DNA of 52,543 nucleotides from an uncultured Bacteroidales bacterium (GTDB lineage Bacteria; Bacteroidota; Bacteroidia; Bacteroidales; Bacteroidaceae), in NCBI GenBank assembly GCA_902788275.1, contig CADAJV010000030.1, forward strand, positions 1 to 52,543, given 5' to 3'. The notes under the pieces are model-generated. The model was given only the letters and a program-made list of their open reading frames with translations. It was not told where the DNA came from and made no database searches. The position numbers were made by a program, and so were the translations under genes. Positions 23,367 through 31,180 of this stretch are shown here, piece by piece; position 1 is the first letter of the stretch; each line of letters opens with the position of its first letter.

Positions 23367-26294
23367 ATGAAGTTTCTGGAATATACAATAAAAGAATTAT
23401 ACCGCCAGTATGGTAACAGTATGCAGGACCTGACCCTGGTGTTGCCTACTCGGCGTGCAGGTCTCTTTGCTAAAGACTGGTTGGGCCGGCTAATCGGCAA
23501 TAGTCCCGTGTTTGCTCCAGAGTGTACCACTATCAGCGACCTGTTTGACAGCCTTTGTCCACTGAAGGCCGCCGAGGAGCTCAAGACAGTGTGCCTGCTA
23601 TATAATATATATAAGGCACACGTGGAGACCAACCTGAGCCTCGATGCCTTCTATGGTTGGGGGCGTCAGTTGATAGCCGACTTTAACAATGCAGACAAGT
23701 GTGCAGACGGCATCACCGCAGAGGGAATACTGCGCAGCACTATGGAGGCGCGCCATTTTGATGAGAGCAACATAGATAAAGAGGTCAGGGAGCGTATAGT
23801 CCACCTGTTCAGACAGTCAGGCGTGTCAGTTCCCGACAGCGAGAAGAGTGTGCGCAAGGATTACGAGGCCCTGTGGCGAAAGATTCCAGACATCTATAGT
23901 GACCTGACCAAGGCGTTGCTTAAGGAGGGTAGCGCTCTTGAGGGAACGCGATGGAGATGGGTGGCTGACCACATTGACCAGTGGGCTCCGCAGTTTGAAG
24001 GCCGTAAGTTAGTCTTTGTAGGTTTCAATCAGCTGCTGTCGGTGGAGCGGGCACTGATGATACGTTTGAAAGAGCGGGGAGTCGCCCTCTTCTACTGGGA
24101 CTATGATGCCGACTTCGACAGCCATGAGGGCAATAACATCAGAGCGTATAGGAACGTGCGCCGCAACATGCGCCACGACGGCACACTGGTGGAGAATCTC
24201 GGCGGCCGTTACGATGACAGCGTGGAGGGTGTCAGAGAACCTATAGAGGTGATTGCGGCACCGTCAGACAATGCCCAGGCTCGCTATGTCCACGACTGGC
24301 TGCTGGCACATCATCGGGAGGGCGACCGCACGGCCATCGTCGTTTGCAGCGAGACGCAGTTGGAGCACGTAGTGTTTGCCATACCGCCGCAGTTTGCAGA
24401 GAGAGTGAACATTACCAAGGGATTTCCTCTGCGCAACACCCGTATATACGCCGATATAGCGCGGCACCTGCATAGTCAGAAGAAGGAAGAAGCCGACTTC
24501 GCTGAAGTGCTGCAGGGCCTGCTGCGACAGATTGACAGTCATGTGCCGGGAGTCGAAAGTCAAGAGACATCGGCTCTGCCCTGGCACGAGCTGCTCGGTG
24601 TCGAGTCGCTGTGGCAGGCCAGGCTGGTGGTAGTGCGTTTCCTTCAGTTGGTGAAGGACGGCACACTGGACGATATCAGGGAGATTCACACGCTGCGCAA
24701 TCTGCTGCTGCGTCATCTCGGCACGGTGAGCATCCCGTTCCACGGCGAGCCGATTACAGACATTCAGGTTATCGGAGTGCTTGAGACACGCGCTCTCGAC
24801 TTTGACAACATCCTGTTCCTCAATGTGGAAGAAGGCGTGTTGCCCAAGGTGGGTAAGGACAAATCATTCATACCCTATTATCTGCGCAAGACTTACGGAT
24901 TGCCCACCAACGATGAGCAGACCGACATCTACGCCTACAATTTCTTCCGTCTGCTGAGGCGTGCCAATCACGTTACAGTACTTTATAGTGACGCACAGAC
25001 CGCAATGGGCCAGAAGGGAATGTCGCGTTTTGTGATGCAGATGTTGGTCAGCCGGCGTTTCGAGATACGGCGTCGCCTGCTGACAGAGGGCAGCACGTTG
25101 CCGGTGGACATTACAGACGAGCAGGCCAGTCAGCTGATACGCCAAATGGCAGACAGCAAGAGCTACGCCGACCGTCTGAAACAGATGCAGAGTCAGGGCA
25201 GGGAGGCATCGCTCTCGCCGTCGGCAATAAAGACATACCTCACCTGCCCCATGAAATTCTTTGTTCGCTACATGCTCTCAGTAGCGGAACCGGAGAAGCC
25301 GGACGCCATGCTGCAGACCAATGAGCTGGGCACACTGATCCATAACTCGGCGCAGGCGGCCTATGACATAATCACCGACAACGGGCATCGTCCTCTTACC
25401 TCGGGGGCCATAAGGCAATTCCGCAATGATAAAAGCCAGATGGCGCGGGCCGTGAGCAAGGCGTTCAGTATGCTTAACGACGACTATCGCCTCAGGCATG
25501 ATCCCAATGCACCAGACTACTATCTGCCGGCCAAACACAAGGTGGAGGCCAATGTGGCCGTGAAGCACCTGGACAACATACTGGACAACGACGAGCACAC
25601 CCCGGGCCTGCAGATAATAGATTGCGAGAAAAAAGCCTACTACGAAGCCAACCTTTTCGCTAAGCCAAATGAGCAGAATGATGCTTGCATCAAGTCTGCC
25701 ATGGCGAGAATGCCGAAGGCATCGCGAACCGAAGCAGCACTGTCGCGGGGTGCGGACAGCGGAGGTGAGAGCGAAGCGGCAAAAGGTGGTTGCGAAGAAA
25801 CCAACCTCTGTGGGCTGAGCATAAAGATAGGCGGAAGCATAGACCGTATCGACCGTATTGCTGACGGCAGTTACCGCATTGCAGACTATAAGACAGGCAG
25901 GTATAAGGATGATAATATGAAAGCCAGCTCGCTGGATGCCCTGTTTGAGGTCGGTCAGAGCAAGACGGGCAACATCCTGCAGACACTCATCTACTGCCTT
26001 GCCGCTCGTCATGACAAGGATGTGCAGCGTCTGCTGCCGCGGGATGCCAAGGTCTATCCCATACTGCTATATACACAGAAGAAGCTGGCCAGATTCAATC
26101 CCCACCTCAAGCTCGGCAAAGAGCCGTTGATGGATTTCGATGCCATAAGCGGAGAGTTTGAGCAGCAGTTGCTCGCCTTAGTGAAACAGATACTGACCAC
26201 CGATAATTTCCCTATGGCTCAGCAGGGCAGCAGTTCGCCGTGCCAATACTGCAAGTACCAACTGCTGTGTGGCCGTAAGGGTAGGGTAGTGTGA
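23367..26294 (+). CDS. AddB-like nuclease subunit with Fe-S cysteines
   Basis: This 975-residue protein is the partner of the helicase encoded 3 bp upstream. The N-terminal part resembles the inactivated helicase domains of AddB. The C-terminal third is a PD-(D/E)XK nuclease with GGSIDRIDR and RIADYKTGR (about 832-860). Four cysteines fit an iron-sulfur staple: one in TCPMKFF (near 627) and three in CQYCKYQLLC near the C-terminus. Together with AddA it should degrade and process broken DNA ends for recombination. A 76-bp palindromic repeat is embedded in frame at 25709-25784, adding about 26 residues just before the nuclease motifs. No frameshift results. Confidence 0.88.
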   Translation: MKFLEYTIKELYRQYGNSMQDLTLVLPTRRAGLFAKDWLGRLIGNSPVFAPECTTISDLFDSLCPLKAAEELKTVCLLYNIYKAHVETNLSLDAFYGWGRQLIADFNNADKCADGITAEGILRSTMEARHFDESNIDKEVRERIVHLFRQSGVSVPDSEKSVRKDYEALWRKIPDIYSDLTKALLKEGSALEGTRWRWVADHIDQWAPQFEGRKLVFVGFNQLLSVERALMIRLKERGVALFYWDYDADFDSHEGNNIRAYRNVRRNMRHDGTLVENLGGRYDDSVEGVREPIEVIAAPSDNAQARYVHDWLLAHHREGDRTAIVVCSETQLEHVVFAIPPQFAERVNITKGFPLRNTRIYADIARHLHSQKKEEADFAEVLQGLLRQIDSHVPGVESQETSALPWHELLGVESLWQARLVVVRFLQLVKDGTLDDIREIHTLRNLLLRHLGTVSIPFHGEPITDIQVIGVLETRALDFDNILFLNVEEGVLPKVGKDKSFIPYYLRKTYGLPTNDEQTDIYAYNFFRLLRRANHVTVLYSDAQTAMGQKGMSRFVMQMLVSRRFEIRRRLLTEGSTLPVDITDEQASQLIRQMADSKSYADRLKQMQSQGREASLSPSAIKTYLTCPMKFFVRYMLSVAEPEKPDAMLQTNELGTLIHNSAQAAYDIITDNGHRPLTSGAIRQFRNDKSQMARAVSKAFSMLNDDYRLRHDPNAPDYYLPAKHKVEANVAVKHLDNILDNDEHTPGLQIIDCEKKAYYEANLFAKPNEQNDACIKSAMARMPKASRTEAALSRGADSGGESEAAKGGCEETNLCGLSIKIGGSIDRIDRIADGSYRIADYKTGRYKDDNMKASSLDALFEVGQSKTGNILQTLIYCLAARHDKDVQRLLPRDAKVYPILLYTQKKLARFNPHLKLGKEPLMDFDAISGEFEQQLLALVKQILTTDNFPMAQQGSSSPCQYCKYQLLCGRKGRVV
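25709..25784 (+). repeat. Palindromic element, main family, copy inside the addB-like gene
   Basis: It begins AATGCCGAAGGCATCGCGAA and ends GAGAGCGAAGCGGCAAAA, with hairpins ATGCC/GGCAT and CTGTC/GACAG. The first 29 bases are identical to the intergenic copy at 28869-28897 (minus strand). It encodes a Ser/Ala/Glu-rich stretch from MPKASRTEAAL to GESEAAKG, and the frame begins at the second base of the element. Confidence 0.88.
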
Positions 26295-26320
26295 CAGGGA
26301 GAGCAGACCCTAATCCAAGA

Positions 26321-26354
26321 CAAAGGCTTCTTCGCATAGCGGAAGAAGCCTTTG
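26321..26354. terminator. Two-way hairpin terminator
   Basis: CAAAGGCTTCTTC (26321-26333) and GAAGAAGCCTTTG (26342-26354) form a perfect 13-bp stem with an 8-nt loop. It lies between the end of the addB-like gene and the 3' end of tRNA-Lys on the opposite strand, so it can serve both. Confidence 0.8.
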
Positions 26355-26367
26355 TTGTTGAGAGAAA

Positions 26368-26443
<76 letters not shown>

Positions 26444-26562
26444 ATCGTGTGCCGTTTTTGCATTGTAAAAATCCCCCTTACGGAGGTTTTTTCCTCAAAC
26501 GCGGTGCAAAAGTAGCATATTCTTTCGAAACAGCCAAAGTATTTTGAGAAAAATATTTCAGT

Positions 26563-28269
26563 ATGGGCGTGATTTCTGCAAAAAGTTGTAACTTCGCATC
26601 TGTGAGACGTCTGTTTTTTTATATATTCGCCATTTGGGTGGTCATCAGCGGCCATGGTCAGACACTCGGCACCCGCCTGGTACGCCAGGTGGCACGTCAG
26701 GCTGGCATAAGGTTGCCCATAGAGCCCATCGTGCAGTCAGTGCGCTCTCAGGGAGACCCTTTCAACCGCGCGTGTCCATATTATATATACGATGACGGGG
26801 TAGTCTCGCAGGAGCGCAGCCTGGTGGGCTGTGTGGCCACGTCGGCAGAACAGGTAGTGTCCCATTACCGCTATCCCGACCAGCTGCTGGACTCAATAGC
26901 CGGATTCACCTCGCGTAACAACGGCACCATAGCCGCCATACCAGCCGGCACCGAACTGGACTTTGACGACATACTTGACGTTTATGATGACGGGCTCTAT
27001 ACCAAGGCCCAGGCAGCGGCAGTGGCCCGTCTGTCCTACTATCTGGGCGTAGCCTGCCGCATGAATTGGGCAGTAGGCTCATCGGGAGCCCAGGTAGAAC
27101 GCCTGGTGGAGCCTCTGAGGCGTGCCTTTGGCTATCGCTATGTGCGCTACCTGTGCAGTTATAACTACACACTGCAGCGTTGGATTCACCTCCTGCTCAG
27201 TGAGTTGTCAGCCGGTCGCCCTGTCATCTACGCCGGTTATAATACCTCCGGCAGCGGCCACGCTTTCGTTATCGACGGAGTCAGTGAGAACGGTAAGTTT
27301 CATGTCACATGGGGCTTTGGCGGCCATAACGACGGGTGGTTTGACCTCAGCGTACTCAACAATAACGAGAATCCGCTGGAGCCTACCCCGGAGGGTATAG
27401 CCGAGGGCTACTGCCACATGCAGGAGGCCATATTCCTTCACCCCGACAGCGTACCCTACGTCACCGGCGACACCCTGGCCGGTCAGCACCGCCTGGCCGT
27501 TGACAACGTAACCTTCAACCGTGCGCCCGACACCAATATGTACACCGTTGCCACCGTCAGGGCCCGCAATCAGTCAGCCGACGACATCTTCAGCCCCATC
27601 GAGCTGTTTACCTATTCACAGCTTGACAGCCTCCGCAATCCTGTAGACATCGACTACCTCGGCGTGGTTGACGCCATGCTGCAAGCCGGGGCCGACACCC
27701 TGTTGCAGGCCTATGTGCGCTTCAGCACCGTGGGGCATCGTATGTTGGGAGTGGCCACGGCAGACAGTATCTATCTGCCATTCGACAGCCTGGTGGTCTG
27801 CCGCGCATCGCAGCCCAAGCTCACCTATGCACTGACAGACTCCACCGTGACACCCAATGCCGCATCGTTTGCCCTGACAATAGAGAACACCTCAGCCCTA
27901 TACTGGTCAGGCCGCATGGTCACATACAGCCTCTTTGAGGGCCCATATACCGAGGAAGAGACCGACCTGCGTCACTATACCGTGCTCAACCTGCCCCCCC
28001 AGGGTAAGGCCGCAGCCACCGTAACCTTTGCCCACCTGGAGCCCGACACCGACTATACGCTCGTAGTGCGCAACCCGTGGCAGCCAGCCTTGCAGGTAGA
28101 GTTCCATACACCCGTCTTCACAGGCATACAGGGAGTCAGCCCCCCCGAACCCTCGAATCCCCGAACTTTCGAACACTCGAACTTTAAATATCGCATCAAC
28201 CATCGCATAACGATAGAATATGATGAGTCCACTGGCCGTTATAGACAAATACTATCCCCACAACGATGA
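26563..28269 (+). CDS. C10-family (streptopain-like) cysteine protease
   Basis: Exported cysteine protease. The catalytic Cys is in LVGCVATSAEQVV (Cys90 from this start), the His in SGSGHAFVIDG (His233), and WGFGGHNDGWF completes the active-site region. After about residue 300 come beta-rich domains and a tail with Pro and His. Only about 50 residues precede the catalytic domain, so the long inhibitory propeptide of SpeB and interpain is missing. The start is uncertain: a promoter-like TAACTTCG (26589-26596) lies inside the frame, and the in-frame GTG at 26602 would give a shorter signal peptide. The end overlaps the HD gene by 50 bp. The tail at 28145-28200 contains CGAACTTT-type words also found between genes. 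Confidence 0.87.
   Translation: MGVISAKSCNFASVRRLFFYIFAIWVVISGHGQTLGTRLVRQVARQAGIRLPIEPIVQSVRSQGDPFNRACPYYIYDDGVVSQERSLVGCVATSAEQVVSHYRYPDQLLDSIAGFTSRNNGTIAAIPAGTELDFDDILDVYDDGLYTKAQAAAVARLSYYLGVACRMNWAVGSSGAQVERLVEPLRRAFGYRYVRYLCSYNYTLQRWIHLLLSELSAGRPVIYAGYNTSGSGHAFVIDGVSENGKFHVTWGFGGHNDGWFDLSVLNNNENPLEPTPEGIAEGYCHMQEAIFLHPDSVPYVTGDTLAGQHRLAVDNVTFNRAPDTNMYTVATVRARNQSADDIFSPIELFTYSQLDSLRNPVDIDYLGVVDAMLQAGADTLLQAYVRFSTVGHRMLGVATADSIYLPFDSLVVCRASQPKLTYALTDSTVTPNAASFALTIENTSALYWSGRMVTYSLFEGPYTEEETDLRHYTVLNLPPQGKAAATVTFAHLEPDTDYTLVVRNPWQPALQVEFHTPVFTGIQGVSPPEPSNPRTFEHSNFKYRINHRITIEYDESTGRYRQILSPQR
26589..26596 (+). promoter_or_regulatory. Promoter-like -7 element within the C10 protease start region
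   Basis: TAACTTCG sits in the stretch AAAAGTTGTAACTTCGC. This differs by one base from the AAAAGTTGTAACTTTGC of the promoter at 9477-9506. No TTG is spaced correctly. If active, transcription would begin at about 26601, next to an in-frame GTG at 26602. Confidence 0.3.
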
Positions 28270-28771
28270 ACAGCGGAGCCTGTTGCTGCACCACAGCTGG
28301 CAGGTAGCCGCCAAAGCCCTGCGCTGTGCCGCTGCCCACCCCGAGCTGTCCCTTGACAGAGAGCTGCTGCTGCGCGGAGCCCTGCTCCACGACCTGGGCA
28401 TACTGGCAACGCGGGCCCCCTCCATCCACTGCCATGGCACAGAGCCCTACCTGATGCACGGATTTATTGGCGCACGCCTGCTGCGCCAGCTAGGCTACGA
28501 GGCAGAGGCTCGCATCTGTGAGCGACATACAGGCACAGGCCTTACCGCTCAGACCATACGTGAGCATAAACTCAGCGTAGAGCCGCAGGACTATATGCCC
28601 GAGACACTCGAGGAGCAGCTGATATGCTATGCCGACAAGTTCTACTCAAAGTCGCGCCCCGACCAGGAGCTGACCTTCGTCCAGGTATGCACCGGCCTTC
28701 AGCGTTATGGCGAGCGGGGCGTGGAAAAGTTCCGTGAGTGGCACAAGAGATTCAAAGTTCAGACTATTTAG
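28220..28771 (+). CDS. HD-domain phosphohydrolase
   Basis: The 183-residue protein has the HD metal-site pattern: HHSWQ (His25), LLHDLG (His57-Asp58), ERHTGTG (His103) and ICYADKFYSK (Asp139). It resembles small bacterial HDIG/HD proteins that hydrolyse nucleotides or phosphoesters. The substrate is not known. It starts with two adjacent ATG codons inside the end of the C10 protease gene, a 50-bp overlap in another frame, so translation is probably coupled. A repeat-filled gap follows. Confidence 0.85.
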   Translation: MMSPLAVIDKYYPHNDEQRSLLLHHSWQVAAKALRCAAAHPELSLDRELLLRGALLHDLGILATRAPSIHCHGTEPYLMHGFIGARLLRQLGYEAEARICERHTGTGLTAQTIREHKLSVEPQDYMPETLEEQLICYADKFYSKSRPDQELTFVQVCTGLQRYGERGVEKFREWHKRFKVQTI

Positions 28772-28955
28772 AAGTTAAGTAGTTAAGTAGTTAAGTAGTT
28801 AAGCCGTTAGTCATGACTATGTCGCTTCGCTCTCACCTCCGCTTTTCGTGCTCCGCTTCGCGACAGCACTGCTTCGGTTCGCGATGCCTTCGGCATTCAT
28901 CCTCTATCTCCTTCTATCTTCTTTTATCTACTTTTAACTCCTTAAAAATTATCAA
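28772..28955. other. Repeat-filled gap with palindromic element
   Basis: GTAGTTAA-type 8-bp units (28775-28803), CCGTTAGTC, the palindromic element 28821-28897, then a T/C-rich stretch of inverted GAGATAGAAG-type words (28898-28935). No gene. Confidence 0.7.
28821..28897 (-). repeat. Palindromic element, main family, copy 4 (intergenic)
   Basis: On the minus strand it begins AATGCCGAAGGCATCGCGAA and ends near GAGAGCGAAGCGACA. Its central hairpin is GTGCT/AGCAC. It shares its first 29 bases with the copy in the addB-like gene. Confidence 0.85.
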
Positions 28956-29348
28956 ATGAAAAAAGCACTGATAACCCTCAATATACTCGTCTTGCTGCTG
29001 GCAGGCTGCCATCGGGTCAGCATAGAAGAACAATGTGCGGAGATGGTCAGAAAAGAATGGCGGCGCATGCCCCGCAACATCACACAGGGCGTTGTACTCG
29101 ACTCCCTTCACTACGACCGCCGCACCAACACCCTCGTCTATTACCATACCATTAACGATACCCTCTACACCGCCGAGGCCATACGCCACGGCAAGCAGCA
29201 ACTGCGCGAACAATTGCTCATGGACATCAGCAACTCTGTGGCCCTGAAGCGCCTGAAGGAAGAGGGCCTCTCATTCCGATACGTCTATCTGGCACAGAGC
29301 GATGGCAAAGAGTGCCTCACCATGCAGTTCCAGAACGATGAATTGTAA
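28956..29348 (+). CDS. Small lipoprotein of unknown function
   Basis: This 130-residue protein has a lipoprotein signal ending in LLAGC (Cys18). The mature part is mixed alpha/beta with no motif I recognise; VLDSLHYDRRTNTLVYYH suggests a small beta-sheet domain. It stands alone between two repeat-rich gaps. Codon usage is like that of its neighbours, and the signal peptide supports a real gene. Function cannot be assigned. Confidence 0.75.
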   Translation: MKKALITLNILVLLLAGCHRVSIEEQCAEMVRKEWRRMPRNITQGVVLDSLHYDRRTNTLVYYHTINDTLYTAEAIRHGKQQLREQLLMDISNSVALKRLKEEGLSFRYVYLAQSDGKECLTMQFQNDEL

Positions 29349-29769
29349 AAAATTTAGGAGATAGAAGGAGATAGAAGGAGATAGAAGGAGATAGAGGACG
29401 ATAGTCCTGACTATTGGCTTAACCTCTTAACCACTTAATTTTCGACGGCTCTCCCTCTAAGCGGGGCCCCTCTGGGGAATTAGAATTGGATTCCCTCGCG
29501 GAGCGAGGGAGTACCCCGAAGGGGGGAGGGCGTATGAGAGTATTTTCTAATAATTTTGGAGATAGAAGGAGATAGAAGGAGATAGAAGGAGATAGAAGGA
29601 GATAGAGGACAATAGTCCTGACTAATGGCTTAACTTCTTAACTTCTTAACTTCTAGAGTAACGGCTTAACTTCTTAACTTCTTAACTACTTAACTTCTTG
29701 TCTATAACCAATAACCAATAACCTATAACCTTTTATTTATAACCTATAACCATTCATTCAATTCTCAAA
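29349..29769. other. Gene-free stretch of 10-bp arrays, hairpin cluster and shared words
   Basis: A GAGATAGAAG array (29358-29397) ends in ATAGTCCTGACTAT. A cluster of GC-rich hairpins follows (29441-29525). Then comes a second GAGATAGAAG array (29559-29608), again followed by AATAGTCCTGACTA. CTTAACTTCTTAA-type repeats (29626-29700) and ATAACCAATAACC words (29701-29755) complete it. No gene and no clear promoter. Confidence 0.75.
29441..29525. repeat. Cluster of three GC-rich palindromes
   Basis: GGGGCCCCTCTGGGG, CCCTCGCGGAGCGAGGG (7-bp arms, 3-nt loop) and ACCCCGAAGGGG lie within about 85 bp. Related G/C-rich hairpins occur around the argC start at 47744-47885. Confidence 0.6.
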
Positions 29770-30300
29770 ATGAAAACAGAAACAGAGCAGCGTTCAGAAC
29801 GCGCCATGCAGCTGTTCAGCCAGGGATACAACTGTGCCCAGTCTGTGGTGGCAGCATGGGCCGACCACTATGGTCTTACCCCCGACATAGCCCTGCGTAT
29901 AAGCAGCAGCTTCGGCGGAGGCATAGGCCGTATGAGGCTCACCTGCGGAGCCGCATGCGGCATGTTCATACTGGCTGGCCTGGAGACAGGTACCACCGAC
30001 CCCACCAACCGCGATGCCAAGGCAGCCAACTACAAGGCAGTGCAGCAATTGGCCGCAGACTTCCGTCAGGCCATGGGCTCCATTACCTGTGGCGAGCTGC
30101 TGGGGCTCAGCAGCCCAGAGCATACACCCATGCCCCAGGAACGCACACCCGAATACTATCGCAAGCGACCATGCCGCGATATCGTAGGCCAGTCCAGCCG
30201 CATATTCGGACAATTCCTGGAAAAAAAACATAGAAACGAAAGGCAAAGCCCTCGCGAAGATATCGTTGGTGATTGCGCCAACGGCGCGGGCCGACATTAA
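29770..30300 (+). CDS. C_GCAxxG_C_C family protein
   Basis: The 176-residue protein carries the spaced cysteine pattern that names this family: YNCAQSV near 20-26, LTCGAACG near 58-65, ITCGELLG near 105-112 and RPCRDIVG near 133-140. Members are probably redox or metal-binding proteins; the biochemical role is not settled. The last 20 or so residues (after EKKHRN) and the stop codon are supplied by the repeat element at 30238-30299, so the C-terminus is a repeat-derived extension. It is a single gene, with no partner close by. Confidence 0.85.
   Translation: MKTETEQRSERAMQLFSQGYNCAQSVVAAWADHYGLTPDIALRISSSFGGGIGRMRLTCGAACGMFILAGLETGTTDPTNRDAKAANYKAVQQLAADFRQAMGSITCGELLGLSSPEHTPMPQERTPEYYRKRPCRDIVGQSSRIFGQFLEKKHRNERQSPREDIVGDCANGAGRH
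30238..30299 (+). repeat. Palindromic element, second family, copy 2, in the 3' end of a gene
   Basis: It runs from AAAGGCAAAGCCCTCGCGAA to GGCGCGGGCCGACATTAA, with stems GCGCC/GGCGC (loop AAC) and GTTGG/CCGAC. It matches 139-220 on the minus strand but lacks that copy's AAAGAGGC arm. The TAA of the C_GCAxxG_C_C gene lies in it. Confidence 0.7.
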
Positions 30301-30436
30301 GAAATCTGAGAGCCTTGGCGGCCAATCTAAGAGCCTTGAAACCAAATCTAAAAGCCTTGAAAATGACAGCTCCAGGCTCTTAGAATTTTTTTCCACGGAG
30401 TTAGATTCTTTTTCCACGGAGTTAAAACTTTTTTCA
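30283..30436. repeat. Inverted repeat, right arm (partner at 1-154)
   Basis: It is nearly identical to the reverse complement of 1-154, with about six differences by eye. It begins GGCGCGGGCCGACATTAAG and ends CTTTTTTCA. Divergence on the inner side beyond the hairpin core marks the end of the match. Confidence 0.85.
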
Positions 30437-30448
30437 AGGGGATTAGAT
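30302..30448 (+). repeat. 21-bp unit array, copy 3 (seven units, 147 bp)
   Basis: Units start at 30302, 30323, 30344, 30365, 30386, 30407 and 30428. The first three follow AATCTAA-GAGCCTTG-style cores. The fourth (starting GACAGCTCC) holds the reversed core AGGCTCTTAG. The last three carry reversed CCACGGAGTTA or CAAGGGGATTA cores. One frame is open right through as heptads such as KSKSLEN, FFSTELD and SFSTELK, but no credible start codon precedes it, so no protein is called. Confidence 0.88.
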
Positions 30449-30465
30449 TAAATAAGTGCGTAAAA

Positions 30466-30725
30466 GCACACACTTTTTGCTGTGTGCTTTGTGTGCTTTG
30501 TGTGCTTTTTGCACACAAAGCACACAGAGCATACACTTAATACAATTAAAAATATCTTTTTCCCGCAATTAAAAATCTTATCTCTTTGAAAATCAAAGAG
30601 ATAACTTTAATTCAAATTATATATTATATATTTAATATAATATATAATTCTATAAGAGAACATAAGGAAAATTAAAATATGCACACACTTTTTGCTGTGT
30701 GCTTTGTGTGCTTTGTGTGCTTTTT
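30466..30725. repeat. 45-bp direct repeats flanking perfect hairpins
   Basis: Identical 45-bp copies lie at 30466-30510 and 30681-30725, starting GCACACACTTTTTGCTGTGT. The first copy also forms the left half of a 25-bp hairpin, 30481-30505 with 30511-30535's arm around a TTTTT loop. Between the copies are two perfect hairpins: 12-bp arms at 30578-30604 (loop AAA) and 15-bp all-A/T arms at 30615-30649 (loop ATTTA). The unit is about 260 bp and has no open frame of interest. Confidence 0.85.
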
Positions 30726-30890
30726 TACTCTGCATCGTCGCCTTGCTCGCCCTTGGGGTTGATGAGTGACTGGATGAAATTCTTTGTTGCCTCTATCTCG
30801 AGGTCGGTGAAGCGCTGGGGGTTGCGCATATAGTAGTTGTAGCCCTGACGCGCACCGATGTCGCCGAAGTGGTCTGGGGAGGGGGGGCAA
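30725..30890 (-). pseudogene. 3' remnant of an unrecognised gene
   Basis: On the minus strand about 48 codons read as ordinary coding sequence: DHFGDIGARQGYNYYMRN, then PQRFTDLEIEATKNFIQSL and an acidic end before TAA. Upstream of this the frame runs into a stretch of seven C residues (30878-30884 region) and then the GAGATAGAAG repeats, which are not coding-like. I read it as the C-terminal remnant of a gene whose 5' part was replaced by repeats. I do not recognise the family. A short intact gene with an unusual start is a less likely alternative. Confidence 0.5.
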
Positions 30891-31090
30891 TAATTTTGGA
30901 GATAGAAGGAATTAAAAGGAGATAAAAGGAGATAAAAGGAGATAGAGGGAGATAGAGGGAGATAGAGGACAATAGTCAAGACTATTTAGAAGTTAAGTAG
31001 TTAAGTAGTTAAGTAGGTAAGCCGTTAGTCTTTCTTCTTTCGAACTTTTCAAACCGTAAACTGTAAACCGTAAACCGTAAACAATTTTCA
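30887..31090. other. Repeat words upstream of dapA
   Basis: GAGATAGAAG/GAGATAAAAG/GAGATAGAGG units (30898-30968), an AATAGTCAAGACTATT palindrome (30971-30986), GTTAAGTA units, CCGTTAGTC, the CGAACTTTTC word and CCGTAAA/CTGTAAA 7-mers. From about 30990 to 31088 it repeats the block at 1583-1682 in the same orientation. Confidence 0.75.
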
Positions 31091-31145
31091 ATTCTCAATT
31101 TTCAAAAAAGTTGTGTCATGTCTGTTTTTTTTCGGTTATTTTTAG

Positions 31146-31153
31146 TAATTTTG
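31146..31153 (+). promoter_or_regulatory. Probable -7 element for dapA
   Basis: TAATTTTG fits TAnnTTTG. A weak TCTG at 31121-31124 is 21 bp upstream. A leader of about 22 nt would result. Confidence 0.5.
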
Positions 31154-31180
31154 CAATGTTAAATATTTGATTGTCATCTT

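Noticed and set aside
25709..25784. Insertion breaking the addB-like gene (pseudogene)
   Set aside because: The insert keeps the frame, and all downstream nuclease motifs and cysteines are intact.
30266..30451. Possible heptad-repeat protein over the 30302-30448 array
   Set aside because: It starts at a TTG inside the preceding gene and runs through an inverted-repeat arm; no leader. A second copy at the window start shows no protein either.
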